NCBI GenBank assembly: GCA_039814575.1
Contig: JBCCAY010000018.1
Span: 1 to 64,000, forward strand
Source: MED-G105 sp039814575
GTDB lineage: Bacteria; Pseudomonadota; Alphaproteobacteria; Caulobacterales; Parvularculaceae
Reading direction: 5' to 3'
DNA length: 64,000 bases
Shown here: positions 44,156 to 52,961 of the stretch, in pieces
Position numbering within the stretch: the first letter of the stretch is position 1
Layout: every line of letters starts with the position of its first letter
Translations under genes and position numbers: made by a program
The notes under the pieces: generated by a model
Told to the model about the DNA's origin: nothing
The model's input: only the letters and a program-made list of their open reading frames with translations
Database searches by the model: none

Positions 44156-44839
44156 TCAGCTTGCCGCCCGTCGCTCTTTCCAGCGGGATGCGAACAGCAC
44201 GAGTTGCGCGCGATCACGCGCCGGAAGCCGCGCCGAAATCGCTTGTAGATGCACCCTTACCGTATTCACCGAGAGAGATAGTTTTTCAGCGATGTCTTTG
44301 TTTTGCGCGCCGTCGGCCAGCAATGCGAAAATCTCTTGCTGGCGCGGCGTCAAATCTTCAAAGGCCCTGAAAATTTGGGTTAACTGCGCGTCATCCGCGA
44401 TTGCGGGCTGAGTTTCCGTATCCTTCACAAGCAGGCGTTGGGGAAGCGCGACTTCGCCGTTGAGGACGCGCCGAACCGTCGACAAAATTACGTCCGGGTC
44501 CGCTGTTTTCGGAATATATCCGACTGCCCCGTTTTCTAAGCAGCGCAACACGTCGGCGCGGTCTTCGCTCACCGAAATCATAACAATCTTAGCGTCGGCT
44601 TGAGAGCCGCGGATCTTGGAAATCGCATCAACCGACCGTCCGCCCGGCATTTTCAGATCCAACATCACAAGATCAAGCGGGCCTGCGTCTTTCGCTACGC
44701 GAACGGCCTCTTCAACCGTCGCCGCCTCAATCGTTTCCACATCGCCAAGACGCTTAAGAAGTTGACTAATCGCCGCTCTCACGACCCAATGGTCGTCCGC
44801 TACAAGAATACGCAACTTACTAAATCCCTCGTTCGCCAT
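44156..44839 (-). CDS. LuxR/NarL-type response regulator
   Basis: This regulator has about 227 residues from the ATG at 44839 (MANEGFSKLRILVADDH); longer in-frame starts reach 44923. The receiver has phospho-acceptor Asp61 (LVMLDLKMPGG) and PKTA with the conserved Lys. The LuxR HTH is LTPRQQEIFALLADGAQNKD followed by LSVNTVRVHL. It resembles the CrbR-like protein in layout. It lies tail-to-tail with the sensorless kinase and head-to-head with the lone receiver gene, a likely signalling set. The target is unknown. Confidence 0.86.
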   Translation of the reverse strand: MANEGFSKLRILVADDHWVVRAAISQLLKRLGDVETIEAATVEEAVRVAKDAGPLDLVMLDLKMPGGRSVDAISKIRGSQADAKIVMISVSEDRADVLRCLENGAVGYIPKTADPDVILSTVRRVLNGEVALPQRLLVKDTETQPAIADDAQLTQIFRAFEDLTPRQQEIFALLADGAQNKDIAEKLSLSVNTVRVHLQAISARLPARDRAQLVLFASRWKERRAAS

Positions 44840-45123
44840 ACGCCTCCACCCTCGAACTGTTCCGGTCCGGTTGTTCCGCCAGACTCTTTTAAAGTCTCTC
44901 TCGACCTTCCTCCTCGCTCTCAAATCTCCCGCGGAGCGATGAGGTCAGCTTTTTGATCGACCTGTTGAACGGCTGGGTGCGCCCCGAAGTCATGCCGTCC
45001 AAACAATGAGATCTGGTTAACGATTCCTTGGCCGTGGACCAGCGACGAGGGGTTGCACTCGTCCCAAACGCACGCGTAGACGATCCCTCGCTTTTGGGGC
45101 GGTGAATGAAAGGATGTCCGTAC

Positions 45124-45486
45124 ATGCGCATTCTGGCTGCTGAAGATAACGCGCTTAACCAGTTCGTTTTAACATCGATGTTTGAAGGGCTAAACGTTGA
45201 TCTCGTAATGACGGCGAATGGCGCAGAGGCCGTTGAGGTCTTTGTGGAAGGCGCGTTCGATGTTGTCCTCATGGACATTGAAATGCCGGTGATGGACGGA
45301 CTAGAGGCGATGAAAGAGATCCGTCGTCTAGAAGCGCGTCGCGCTGAAGTTGTGCGTGTCAGAATGATCGCGCTGACGGCGAATATTGATCATAAGCGTA
45401 TCGCCGCCTGTTTGGAGGCCGGCGCTGACGCCCATGTCGCGAAGCCGATCGAATACGACGCGTTGATGGCCGCGGTCGGCATCTAA
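45124..45486 (+). CDS. Stand-alone receiver-domain response regulator
   Basis: This 120-residue single receiver has an AAEDN acidic pair, phospho-acceptor Asp51 in VVLMDIEMPVMDG, a Thr in ALTANI and Lys in VAKPIEYD. No output domain follows. The ATG at 45124 is preceded by AAAGGATG. The receiver sequence most resembles those at the ends of hybrid kinases, so it may serve as a phosphate shuttle or sink. It is divergent from the LuxR regulator at 44839. Confidence 0.85.
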   Translation: MRILAAEDNALNQFVLTSMFEGLNVDLVMTANGAEAVEVFVEGAFDVVLMDIEMPVMDGLEAMKEIRRLEARRAEVVRVRMIALTANIDHKRIAACLEAGADAHVAKPIEYDALMAAVGI

Positions 45487-45630
45487 TTGTTCTTATTTAT
45501 GGAACAATAAGTTTTATTTCTCCCGGCTAGTTATATTTCGGGCGACAATTAAATTCCTTCAACAACGGTTTGGCGCCCTTCGCGATGGTTGCGATGACGG
45601 CCCCAAACCAGGACGGAAAGGAGCGGCGTT

Positions 45631-46332
45631 ATGTTGACGATTAGAAAAGCCGACGATCGAGGAAAAGCTGATTTTGGTTGGTTGAAATCCCGCCACACAT
45701 TTTCTTTCGGGCAGTATTTCGACGCTGATCACATGGGCTTCGGGCCCTTGCGGGTGATCAATGACGATCGCGTCGCCCCTGGCGGCGGGTTTTCGCCGCA
45801 CGGCCATCGCGACATGGAGATTATCTCTTATGTGCTCGACGGCGCGCTTGCGCACGCCGATTCCATTGGCGAAGGCTCGGTGATCCGGCCGGGCGACGTG
45901 CAGCGCATGACGGCCGGAACCGGCATTCGCCATAGCGAGTTCAATGAGTCCAAAACCGACCCTGTGCATTTCTTGCAGATTTGGATTGAGCCCGAACGTG
46001 AAGGCCTTGAGCCGAGCTATGAACAAATCAACGTGCCGAGTGATGAAAAACGCGGACGCTTACGGCTTTTGGGCTCGCGCAACCCGGCCGACGGCGCGGT
46101 GACGATCCACCAGGATGTCGCTCTCTATGCCGGCTTATTCGACGGCGAGGAGCGCGCGCGTTTCGATCTTGGTGAGGACCGCTCTGCTTGGGTGCACGTC
46201 GCGCAAGGCGAGGTCGACATCGCCGGAGAACGTCTCAGCGCAGGCGACGCCGTCGCTGTTCGCGATACGGACGGTTTCGATATCGCTAATGGCGACAAGG
46301 CCGAGATCTTGGTGTTCGATCTCGCCGCTTAG
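45631..46332 (+). CDS. Pirin-family protein (quercetinase-like bicupin)
   Basis: This 233-residue bicupin has the metal-binding pattern GFSPHGHRDMEIISYV plus a further His and Glu in GTGIRHSEFNES. Pirins bind iron; some oxidise quercetin or act as redox-sensitive cofactors. The opening IRKADDRGKADFGWLKSRHTFSF (in part) is typical of the YhhW/pirin type. AAAGGAGCGGCG precedes the ATG. It overlaps the crtD stop codon tail-to-tail by four bases. Confidence 0.9.
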   Translation: MLTIRKADDRGKADFGWLKSRHTFSFGQYFDADHMGFGPLRVINDDRVAPGGGFSPHGHRDMEIISYVLDGALAHADSIGEGSVIRPGDVQRMTAGTGIRHSEFNESKTDPVHFLQIWIEPEREGLEPSYEQINVPSDEKRGRLRLLGSRNPADGAVTIHQDVALYAGLFDGEERARFDLGEDRSAWVHVAQGEVDIAGERLSAGDAVAVRDTDGFDIANGDKAEILVFDLAA

Positions 46333-47927
46333 CTAGAAGCGCTTGTCGCGGGCGCTGGTGTGGAAACCACACGGCGTCCGCGGTCATCGAAGTACGCGGC
46401 GGCGGCGAGGCGGCCTGACATCGTCGCCATCGGCACGCCGGCGCCCGGATGCACCGAGCCGCCGGCGAGATAAAGCCCGGGCAGAGGCGTTTTTGCGCCG
46501 GCCCGGGCCATTGTCGCCGTCATGCCATGGCAGGTTTGCCCGTAGAGCGCGCCGCCGGACGCCGGAAAGCGCCTGTGAAAATCCGTAGGCGTTGCGATGC
46601 GGGCGGTGTCGGTCGAAAGGCCGATGTCTAGCCCACAGGCGCCCAAAAGTTTGGCGACATTCTCCGTGATGCGCTCGACATCGACGCCGTTGTCGTGTTT
46701 GTCACCATCCGCCGGCGCGTTGATCAATAAGAAGAGGCGTTCTTTTTTATCTGCATTTGGCGAAGCGGAACTCTCCCCATGGGCGCGGTCTTGCGCGCAC
46801 AAATAGACGGTGGGGTCGTCCGTAATCGTTCGTTGTTTGAAGACGGCGTTGAACTCACGCTCGTAATCGCCGCCGAAAAACACATTGTGAAACGCCAGGG
46901 GAAAGCCTTTCGCTTCAGCGTGCAGACAATAGGTCACCGCGGAAAGCGAGCGCTTCTTGGTCGGGAGCGCCTTGGCTGATTTTCGCGCGGGCGCGCCTAA
47001 CAGTCCTTGTCCGAGGGCTGACGCGTCGCCATTGAAGATGACGACGTCGGCCCGCGTTTCTTCGCCGTTTTTCAAGCGCACGCCGACGGCGGCGCCGTTT
47101 TCGACGATGATCTCCGAAACGGGCGCATTGAACTGGAACGTTGCGCCCTGGCGTTCGGCGAGTTTTTGCATGGCCGCGGCGACGGCTTTCATGCCGCCTT
47201 TCACCGCCCAGACGCCGTCCTGCTCCACATGGGCGACCAGCATAATGGTCGCCGGCGTTAGGAACGGCGAGGAGCCCACATAGGTCGCATACCGACCGAA
47301 GAGTTGGCGCAAGCGCGGGTCGTTGAAATGCCGCTTAAGCGCCGTCCACAGGGTTTGCGTCGGTTTAATATGCCGAATGAAAGACGGCATGTTGAGGAGC
47401 CCGACCCGGCGCACGACGTCCAGGTGCGACGGCCGTTGCCCCATAATGAAAGGCTCGCGCAGCGTCTCGAAAATGTCGGCGCTTTCTTCACAGAATCGCA
47501 AATACCCGGCGGCGTCGTCAGGCCCGGCGAAAGCAGCGATGGCGTCCGCCGATTTTTGTTGATCAGCGAAAAGATCGAGCCTGTCGCCGTCGCGCCATGC
47601 GTGGCGCGCGAGAATATCCGCGCCGGTTAGCTCTAAAGATGCGTCGAGGTCGGCGCCGGCGTCGGAAAAAAGATCTTCGAAAATCCACCGCATGGTGAAG
47701 ACCGTTGGGCCTGCGTCCATCAGGGCAGTGTCGGCGCCGTCCGAATTTATGGTGTTTGGCGCTGCGGCTTGATGGATCTTACCACCGGCTTCGCCGGCGG
47801 CTTCGAAAACGGTCACGTTCAATCCAGCGCGGGCGAGATCAATCGCTGCGGCGAGACCGCCGGCGCCGGCGCCGATGACGATGGCGCTTTCTGAGCGGGG
47901 GCCTGATGGGTCGTTGCGTGTTTTCAT
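46329..47927 (-). CDS. crtD: CrtD-type carotenoid 3,4-desaturase (CrtI family)
   Basis: This 532-residue FAD enzyme starts at the ATG at 47927, which overlaps the upstream gene's stop (ATGA). The dinucleotide motif GAGAGGLAAAIDLARAG is followed by the CrtD-like segment DAGPTVFTMRWIFEDLF. The C-terminal signature GLYLAGGSVHPGAGVPM is shared by carotenoid desaturases. CrtD introduces the 3,4 double bond into 1-hydroxycarotenoids, which leads to spirilloxanthin- or myxol-type ends. No crtB, crtI or crtC is present in the window. Desaturase-family membership is certain; CrtD rather than another CrtI-like member is likely. Confidence 0.82.
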   Translation of the reverse strand: MKTRNDPSGPRSESAIVIGAGAGGLAAAIDLARAGLNVTVFEAAGEAGGKIHQAAAPNTINSDGADTALMDAGPTVFTMRWIFEDLFSDAGADLDASLELTGADILARHAWRDGDRLDLFADQQKSADAIAAFAGPDDAAGYLRFCEESADIFETLREPFIMGQRPSHLDVVRRVGLLNMPSFIRHIKPTQTLWTALKRHFNDPRLRQLFGRYATYVGSSPFLTPATIMLVAHVEQDGVWAVKGGMKAVAAAMQKLAERQGATFQFNAPVSEIIVENGAAVGVRLKNGEETRADVVIFNGDASALGQGLLGAPARKSAKALPTKKRSLSAVTYCLHAEAKGFPLAFHNVFFGGDYEREFNAVFKQRTITDDPTVYLCAQDRAHGESSASPNADKKERLFLLINAPADGDKHDNGVDVERITENVAKLLGACGLDIGLSTDTARIATPTDFHRRFPASGGALYGQTCHGMTATMARAGAKTPLPGLYLAGGSVHPGAGVPMATMSGRLAAAAYFDDRGRRVVSTPAPATSASS

Positions 47928-48685
47928 GCCGGCGTACCGCCCGTGCTCGCCAGCGGCGCTCGCCGAAAGCGTCGCGCCACTTGGTTTTGGTGGTAAAGAA
48001 TAAGACCGAGACCGACGATCAACGGCGCTGACCAAAGGGCCGGGGTCAACGCCCAGGCGGGCGCCATACGCACCGCGCCGAACGCGAAGAACGCCGTGTA
48101 AACCGAGATCCCCGTGCCGACGACCGCTTTAATGTGCTCCATCAGCCAGTCCATGGGCGCCGGGGTTTTCTTCAGCATAAACCACAAATTGGTGCCGACC
48201 GTCGCGAAGCCGATAATCGAGACGCTCGCCATAATGGTTTGCCCAATCAAAATGCTCTGCACCGCGCAATTGAGCGCTGCAACGAAGAGGACGGCTTGCA
48301 GGGCGAAATTCGGCCATGTCCGGTTAAGTGCGTGATTGCGTTTATTGACCGCGCAGCGCCATCCATACCAGGCGAGATTGATGGTGAGTATCGCAAGAAA
48401 TAACATCATCCAGCCAAAGACAGCGCGCACAAGCGCCGGATCGGAAAACTCCGGATGCTCCCTTAAATGCGGATGCGTCTCCATGGGGGCCATCAGGGTG
48501 AGGCTCGACATCGCCATAGCGCTTATCCCCGTGGCGATCATCGCCATAGCGAAGAGCCGCCCCCAATTGCGATGGCGATCGCCGCCTTTCTTCGCCGCGA
48601 CGGGAATCCAGAAGCTTAAAAGACCCGGCGCGCCGGTCGTAATGTGCAGGGCGACGAGCCCCACAAAAACATCATGGAACGTCAT
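47924..48685 (-). CDS. Multi-pass membrane protein, DUF2306-like, in the carotenoid block
   Basis: This 253-residue protein has about seven helices. The stretch LHITTGAPGLLSFWIPVAAKKGGDRHRNWGRLF (quoted pieces: LHITTG, KGGDRHRNWG) matches the His-rich opening of DUF2306-type membrane proteins. WFMLKKTPAPMDWLMEHI lies between the late helices. Its stop overlaps the crtD start (ATGA), so the two are cotranslated. That coupling suggests a role in the same pathway, perhaps a hydratase-like or carotenoid-modifying step, but there is no direct evidence. The divergent P450 gene starts about 60 bp away. Confidence 0.7.
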   Translation of the reverse strand: MTFHDVFVGLVALHITTGAPGLLSFWIPVAAKKGGDRHRNWGRLFAMAMIATGISAMAMSSLTLMAPMETHPHLREHPEFSDPALVRAVFGWMMLFLAILTINLAWYGWRCAVNKRNHALNRTWPNFALQAVLFVAALNCAVQSILIGQTIMASVSIIGFATVGTNLWFMLKKTPAPMDWLMEHIKAVVGTGISVYTAFFAFGAVRMAPAWALTPALWSAPLIVGLGLILYHQNQVARRFRRAPLASTGGTPA

Positions 48686-48747
48686 AATCTCCCTCGCTTA
48701 AATTCTGTCGATTGCGCGACGGCGTCGAAAGCGGCATAAGCGCCTGC

Positions 48748-50154
48748 ATGACCAACGCTGTTTCCCCGCTGACAGACACTTCTCTTTTCACGCCGCCGCG
48801 GCCGAAATCCCTGCCGCCGATCGCAGCGCTCGCGCGCACTGTGCGCCAGGGGGACGGCGACTTGTTGAGCCTGTTGCCGGCCGCGGCCTATACGATGGAT
48901 GCCGGCGAGCTCGGCTATTCGCGCCGGTCTATCAAGCTCTTTAACGACGCTGATCTCGTCCGTGAAATCATGATGGATAAGGACGAAATTTTCCCGAAGA
49001 GCGATTTGATGGTGGGCGCGTTGGAGCCCTTGATCGGTAATTCGGTGTTCGTTTCCGACGGCCCCCAATGGCGCCGCCAACGTGCTATGATCGACGACGC
49101 CTTTTCCCATATGCGCCTTAGCGTCGCCTTCAGCTCCATGCAGGCGGCGGTCGACGCTTATGAAGCGCGGCTCGACGCGCTCGCAAAGACCGGCGAAGCG
49201 TTCTCGCTCGATCTCGCCATGAGCCATCTGACGGCGGACATTATCTGTCGGACGGTGTTCTCGGTGTCGCTTGATTCCGATATCGCCAAAGAAGTCTTCG
49301 ATGATTTCACCGTGTTCGAGCGCGGCGTCGCCCAGGTGAAAATCTGGCGACTGATCACGGACCGTGCGTTTGCCAAACCGCGCCAAGACCCAGACGTTTT
49401 GGCGGCGTGCGCGCGTATTCGCCGGCATTTGGGCGAGCTCGTCGATAGCCATCTGGGGGAGGGCGTTGGACAATACAACGACATCGCCGCGGCGGTTATT
49501 GACGCGCGCGACAAAGACACCGGCGAGGGGTTCACCCGCGAAGAATTGATCGACCAATTGGGCGTTTTCTTCCTGGCCGGCCACGAGACGACGGCGAGCG
49601 TTCTCACCTGGGTGTTCTATATTTTGGCGTTGCGGCCGGAGATTTTGGCCGCCGTTCGCACGGAAGTTGACACAGTTGCCGGCGACGGGGAGATCGCTTT
49701 CGACCAGGTGAAGAAACTCGTTTATATACGGAGTGCCTTCCGTGAAGCCTTGCGGCTTTATCCGCCGATCACTTTCATGCCGCGCGTGGCGATGAAGGCT
49801 GGCCAAATTGGGAAATACAAAGTGCGGCGCGGCGCGCTGATCATGATTGCGCCGTGGACGATCCATCGCCGCGCCGCTTATTGGCCGAACCCGGACGCTT
49901 TCGATCCGGGTCGGTTCAGCCCCGAACGCGAAAAGACGATCCCGCAGGGCGCGTACATTCCTTTTGGCTTGGGGCCGCACACCTGCGTCGGTGCAGGCTT
50001 CGCCGCGGTGGAAAGCGCGCTCATTGTCGCCCGTCTGGCGAAGCGGTTTGACTTTTCGATTGAGGGAGATCCGTCCGCGGTGCGCCCTGTCGCCCGTCTG
50101 ACGACGCGCCCCGCCGAACAGATTATGGTTCGAGCGCGGGCGCATGGGGCCTGA
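48748..50154 (+). CDS. Cytochrome P450, putative carotenoid-modifying
   Basis: This soluble P450 of about 468 residues starts at the ATG at 48748 (48712 is an alternative). The I-helix FFLAGHETTAS, the ExxR motif (AFREALRLYPP), the PERF-like region (FDPGRFSPER) and the haem-binding FGLGPHTCVGAGFA are all complete. No fused reductase is present, so it needs a separate ferredoxin or flavodoxin. Being flanked by crtD and crtY suggests a carotenoid as substrate, as for CYP175 of Thermus, but this is inference. Its 3' end overlaps the ATP-grasp gene tail-to-tail by 32 bp. Confidence 0.88.
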   Translation: MTNAVSPLTDTSLFTPPRPKSLPPIAALARTVRQGDGDLLSLLPAAAYTMDAGELGYSRRSIKLFNDADLVREIMMDKDEIFPKSDLMVGALEPLIGNSVFVSDGPQWRRQRAMIDDAFSHMRLSVAFSSMQAAVDAYEARLDALAKTGEAFSLDLAMSHLTADIICRTVFSVSLDSDIAKEVFDDFTVFERGVAQVKIWRLITDRAFAKPRQDPDVLAACARIRRHLGELVDSHLGEGVGQYNDIAAAVIDARDKDTGEGFTREELIDQLGVFFLAGHETTASVLTWVFYILALRPEILAAVRTEVDTVAGDGEIAFDQVKKLVYIRSAFREALRLYPPITFMPRVAMKAGQIGKYKVRRGALIMIAPWTIHRRAAYWPNPDAFDPGRFSPEREKTIPQGAYIPFGLGPHTCVGAGFAAVESALIVARLAKRFDFSIEGDPSAVRPVARLTTRPAEQIMVRARAHGA

Positions 50155-51370
50155 CCTTTTTTGGTAGCGGTGCGCGTGTCGGCGTCAACGCCGACGGGCG
50201 CGACAAGCTTGGTTCTGTAGGCTCGGTTTGTGTCGGCGGCGTCCACGCGATGTCGTGCGTCGCCGCTTGACCGAAGCTTTCTCCCTTGAAGATGACGCGT
50301 TTTAGAATATCGATCGACATCGGCGTCATGAGAAGAAACGGCAGCGGATCGTGCGATGACCATAGGACGTCGCGCGAACCAGCGATAATCCGGAGGCGGT
50401 TTAAAAACTCGCGCGGGCGAAAAATGCGTCCATAGGCGAGGGCGAGCGTTGTGTGGCCTTCTTGGAAATCGCGCTCTGGCTTGTGGGCGATCGGCCGCTG
50501 TGGCGCGTCGCCGAGAACGGCCGCCGCGAGCGTCGTCGGGTCCATAAAGTGGATGCCGCTTGTCAGTCGCGGATTGCATTCTAGCGGCCACGGGCGGCCC
50601 GCTTCGTCAATGATGAAATCAAAAGCGATGAACCCGGAATACCCGCACGCGGCGACGAAGCGTTCGATCCATCGCTCGGCGGCTGGGGCGTCGGTTATGC
50701 GCCGGAACGCCGTTGCCACCGTTCCGGCGAATGTGCGGCCTTCATAAAGCACGTTCCCGCGCACCACGCCGTTCTCGCAAAAGCTTAAAGAGCTTATTTC
50801 CCGTCCGCGGATTCTCTGTTGGATAAGAAAATCGTCGCGGCGTTGTTTCGGGGCGGGCACCGCGCCCTTGTCCAGAAACGCCAAGCCGCCGCCGGAGCAT
50901 CCGGTTCGGGGTTTGACGACGGTTTCGGTCGATAACGCCAGATCAGCGGCCGCGTCACGATCGGCGCGATAGGTCTGCGGCGCATCTAGGCCGGCCGCCG
51001 TCGCGGTCTCAATGAAATGCAGTTTATCATGGAGACGTTCGAGCGTCGGCAGGCGCGCGCAAAGCAGGCGTGTCGTTGGCGGCAAGCGGTCAGCAAGGCC
51101 GGCGACGGCCAGTGCTTCCTCGGAGATGGGAACGACGAGATCGATCGCTTCTTTTTCCACAATCGACAGAATGTCCGCACGGAAGCGGTCGGCGTTGATT
51201 GCCGGGCCCGTCACCTGAAAGGAGGCGGCTACAGCCTTGGAAGGCTTAGATAAATGCCAGCGCGACGGATCGGCGATCACGACCCGGCAGCCCGCCTCAT
51301 GGAGCGCCCGCGCCAGTTCCAGCGCCTTGGGCAGACGGCCGAGGGTCAAAAGGACATTTGCGCGCGCCAT
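50123..51370 (-). CDS. ATP-grasp enzyme in the carotenoid block
   Basis: This protein has about 415 residues from the ATG at 51370 (MARANVLLTLGRLPKALELA); a start at 51457 is possible but lacks support. The ATP-grasp core is visible as VVKPRTGCSGGG, an IQQRIRGREISS nucleotide-binding strand and the Mg-binding PLECNPRLTSG. Family members ligate a carboxylate to an amine, thiol or hydroxyl through an acyl phosphate. The N-terminal pre-ATP-grasp domain and the PISEEALAVAG segment resemble carboxylate-amine ligases of unknown substrate. It sits between the P450 and crtY. Confidence 0.8.
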   Translation of the reverse strand: MARANVLLTLGRLPKALELARALHEAGCRVVIADPSRWHLSKPSKAVAASFQVTGPAINADRFRADILSIVEKEAIDLVVPISEEALAVAGLADRLPPTTRLLCARLPTLERLHDKLHFIETATAAGLDAPQTYRADRDAAADLALSTETVVKPRTGCSGGGLAFLDKGAVPAPKQRRDDFLIQQRIRGREISSLSFCENGVVRGNVLYEGRTFAGTVATAFRRITDAPAAERWIERFVAACGYSGFIAFDFIIDEAGRPWPLECNPRLTSGIHFMDPTTLAAAVLGDAPQRPIAHKPERDFQEGHTTLALAYGRIFRPREFLNRLRIIAGSRDVLWSSHDPLPFLLMTPMSIDILKRVIFKGESFGQAATHDIAWTPPTQTEPTEPSLSRPSALTPTRAPLPKKVRPHAPALEP

Positions 51371-51606
51371 GGCTTGTTTCTGAGCTTCGTTCAGACTTTG
51401 TCCGAGGCGTGGATTGAATTCCGCGCCCATTGATGGACAATACAAAATGTAAAACAAAATTGACAGGTCGGTTTCAGCGTTTTCAAGCGACCCCGAGCAC
51501 TGTTATGTCGGGACGGCGCTTTACAAACGCGTTTGGCTGACCGACGTCGGTGGAGCCGTTGTCGCCGAAAAGGAGCTTGTGGGATTGTCGTTCCGCGAGA
51601 AGCGTT

Positions 51607-52797
51607 ATGAAAACTGATATCGCGATTGTCGGCGGCGGCTTGTCGGGCGGGTTGATTGCGCTGCGGCTCATGGAAAAGCGCCCTGACGTTTCGATGACGC
51701 TCATCGAGCGCGGCGACCGGCTCGGCGGCAATCACACCTGGTCATTTCACCATAGCGATTTGCCAGCGCCGCTGATGGATTTGGTGCGGCCCATGATCGC
51801 CTATTCATGGGAGCGCCAAGAAGTGCGCTTTCCCTCCCACCAACGCACCCTTGAAACCGGTTACGCCTCATCGACGTCGGAGAAGCTGCACGCCCATTTA
51901 GCGCCGAAACTTGGGGAGAGCCTGATCACGGGCGCTGAGGTGACGGCGGTGACGCCGGACGCCGTTCAGCTCGCCGATGGATGCCGCATCGAGGCGGGCG
52001 CGGTCATCGACGCGCGTGGGCAACGCCACACCGGCGCGCTCACCATCGGGTTTCAGAAGTTTCTGGGGCAAGAAGTTCGGTTCGACAAACCCCACGGTCT
52101 CGATGCGCCGATCATTATGGACGCGACCATCCCGCAAACGGACGGCTATCGCTTTATCTATGTCCTTCCCTTCACGGAAGATACGGCGCTCGTCGAGGAC
52201 ACCTATTACGCTGACGGGGCGGACTTAGAAGCGGAGACCGCGCGCACAGAAATCGCTGCTTATTGTAAGCGCGCCGGATGGTCGATCGCTGAAATTCTCC
52301 GCGAAGAGAACGGCGTCTTGCCAATTGCGCTCGCCGGAGACATCAACGCCCATTGGGACGCTGCGACGCCAGGCGTTAGTCTCGCGGGGCTTGGTGCCGG
52401 CCTCTTTCATCCGTTGACGGGGTATTCTCTGCCGGATGCGGCGCGGCTCGCCGACGTCGTTGCGGGCGCCCCGGATCTTTCGGGGCCGGCTTTGTATCAG
52501 CTGACGCGGGCGCACGCTGAAGAGCGCTGGCGCGAGCGCGGCTTCTATCGGATGCTGTCGCGGTTTCTTTACTACGCCGCCGTGCCGGAAGAGCGCTATC
52601 GCGTGCTCGGACGGTTCTATCGGTTGTCGGGCTCGCTCATCGAACGGTTCTATTCGAGCGAGTCGTTACGGCGCGATAAATTGCGGGTGCTTGTGGGCAA
52701 GCCGCCGGTGAGTTTTCTGAAAGCGGTGGATTGCATCGACGAAGACCGGTGGGTCGACCGGTGCTGGCGTCCGAAACTGGCGGCGGAAGCAGCTTGA
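51607..52797 (+). CDS. crtY: Lycopene beta-cyclase CrtY
   Basis: This 396-residue flavoprotein starts at the ATG at 51607 (MKTDIAIVGGGLSGG). It forms beta-ionone rings on lycopene or related acyclic ends. The Rossmann motif GGGLSGG is followed by ERGDRLGGNHTWSFHHSDL (in part NHTWSFH), the hallmark of CrtY. GLGAGLFHPLTGYSLPDA and the FYRMLSRFLYYA region complete the family pattern. It is divergent from the ATP-grasp gene. Together with crtD this implies carotenoids that have at least one ring and probably one hydroxylated, further desaturated end. Confidence 0.92.
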   Translation: MKTDIAIVGGGLSGGLIALRLMEKRPDVSMTLIERGDRLGGNHTWSFHHSDLPAPLMDLVRPMIAYSWERQEVRFPSHQRTLETGYASSTSEKLHAHLAPKLGESLITGAEVTAVTPDAVQLADGCRIEAGAVIDARGQRHTGALTIGFQKFLGQEVRFDKPHGLDAPIIMDATIPQTDGYRFIYVLPFTEDTALVEDTYYADGADLEAETARTEIAAYCKRAGWSIAEILREENGVLPIALAGDINAHWDAATPGVSLAGLGAGLFHPLTGYSLPDAARLADVVAGAPDLSGPALYQLTRAHAEERWRERGFYRMLSRFLYYAAVPEERYRVLGRFYRLSGSLIERFYSSESLRRDKLRVLVGKPPVSFLKAVDCIDEDRWVDRCWRPKLAAEAA

Positions 52798-52810
52798 GGT
52801 TTTGCCGTAA

Positions 52811-52952
52811 GAGCCCCTTGCCATCCTTCGAGACGCGAGCCTACGGCTCGCTCCTCAGGATGAGGGTTTTTGGTTCTCTATTTCAGTCAAGCTCACGCCC
52901 CTCATCCTGAGGAGCGGTCGCAGACCGCGTCTCGAAGGATGGCAAGGGGCTC
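52811..52952. repeat. 142-bp palindromic REP/BIME-like element
   Basis: Outer arms of 27 bp (52811-52837 and 52926-52952) are perfect inverted copies containing CCATCCTTCGAGACGCG. Inner arms (52849-52866 and 52898-52915) pair CGCTCCTCAGGATGAGGG with its complement. These two motifs are those of a repeated palindrome widespread in alphaproteobacterial genomes. It sits between the stop codons of crtY and the 265-residue hypothetical gene, where it could act as a bidirectional terminator or message-end stabiliser. Confidence 0.9.
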
Positions 52953-52961
52953 CGACCGTCC

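Noticed and set aside
48682..50145. 487-residue frame opposite the P450
   Set aside because: The P450 carries all catalytic motifs; the antisense frame is long only because of GC-rich codon bias.
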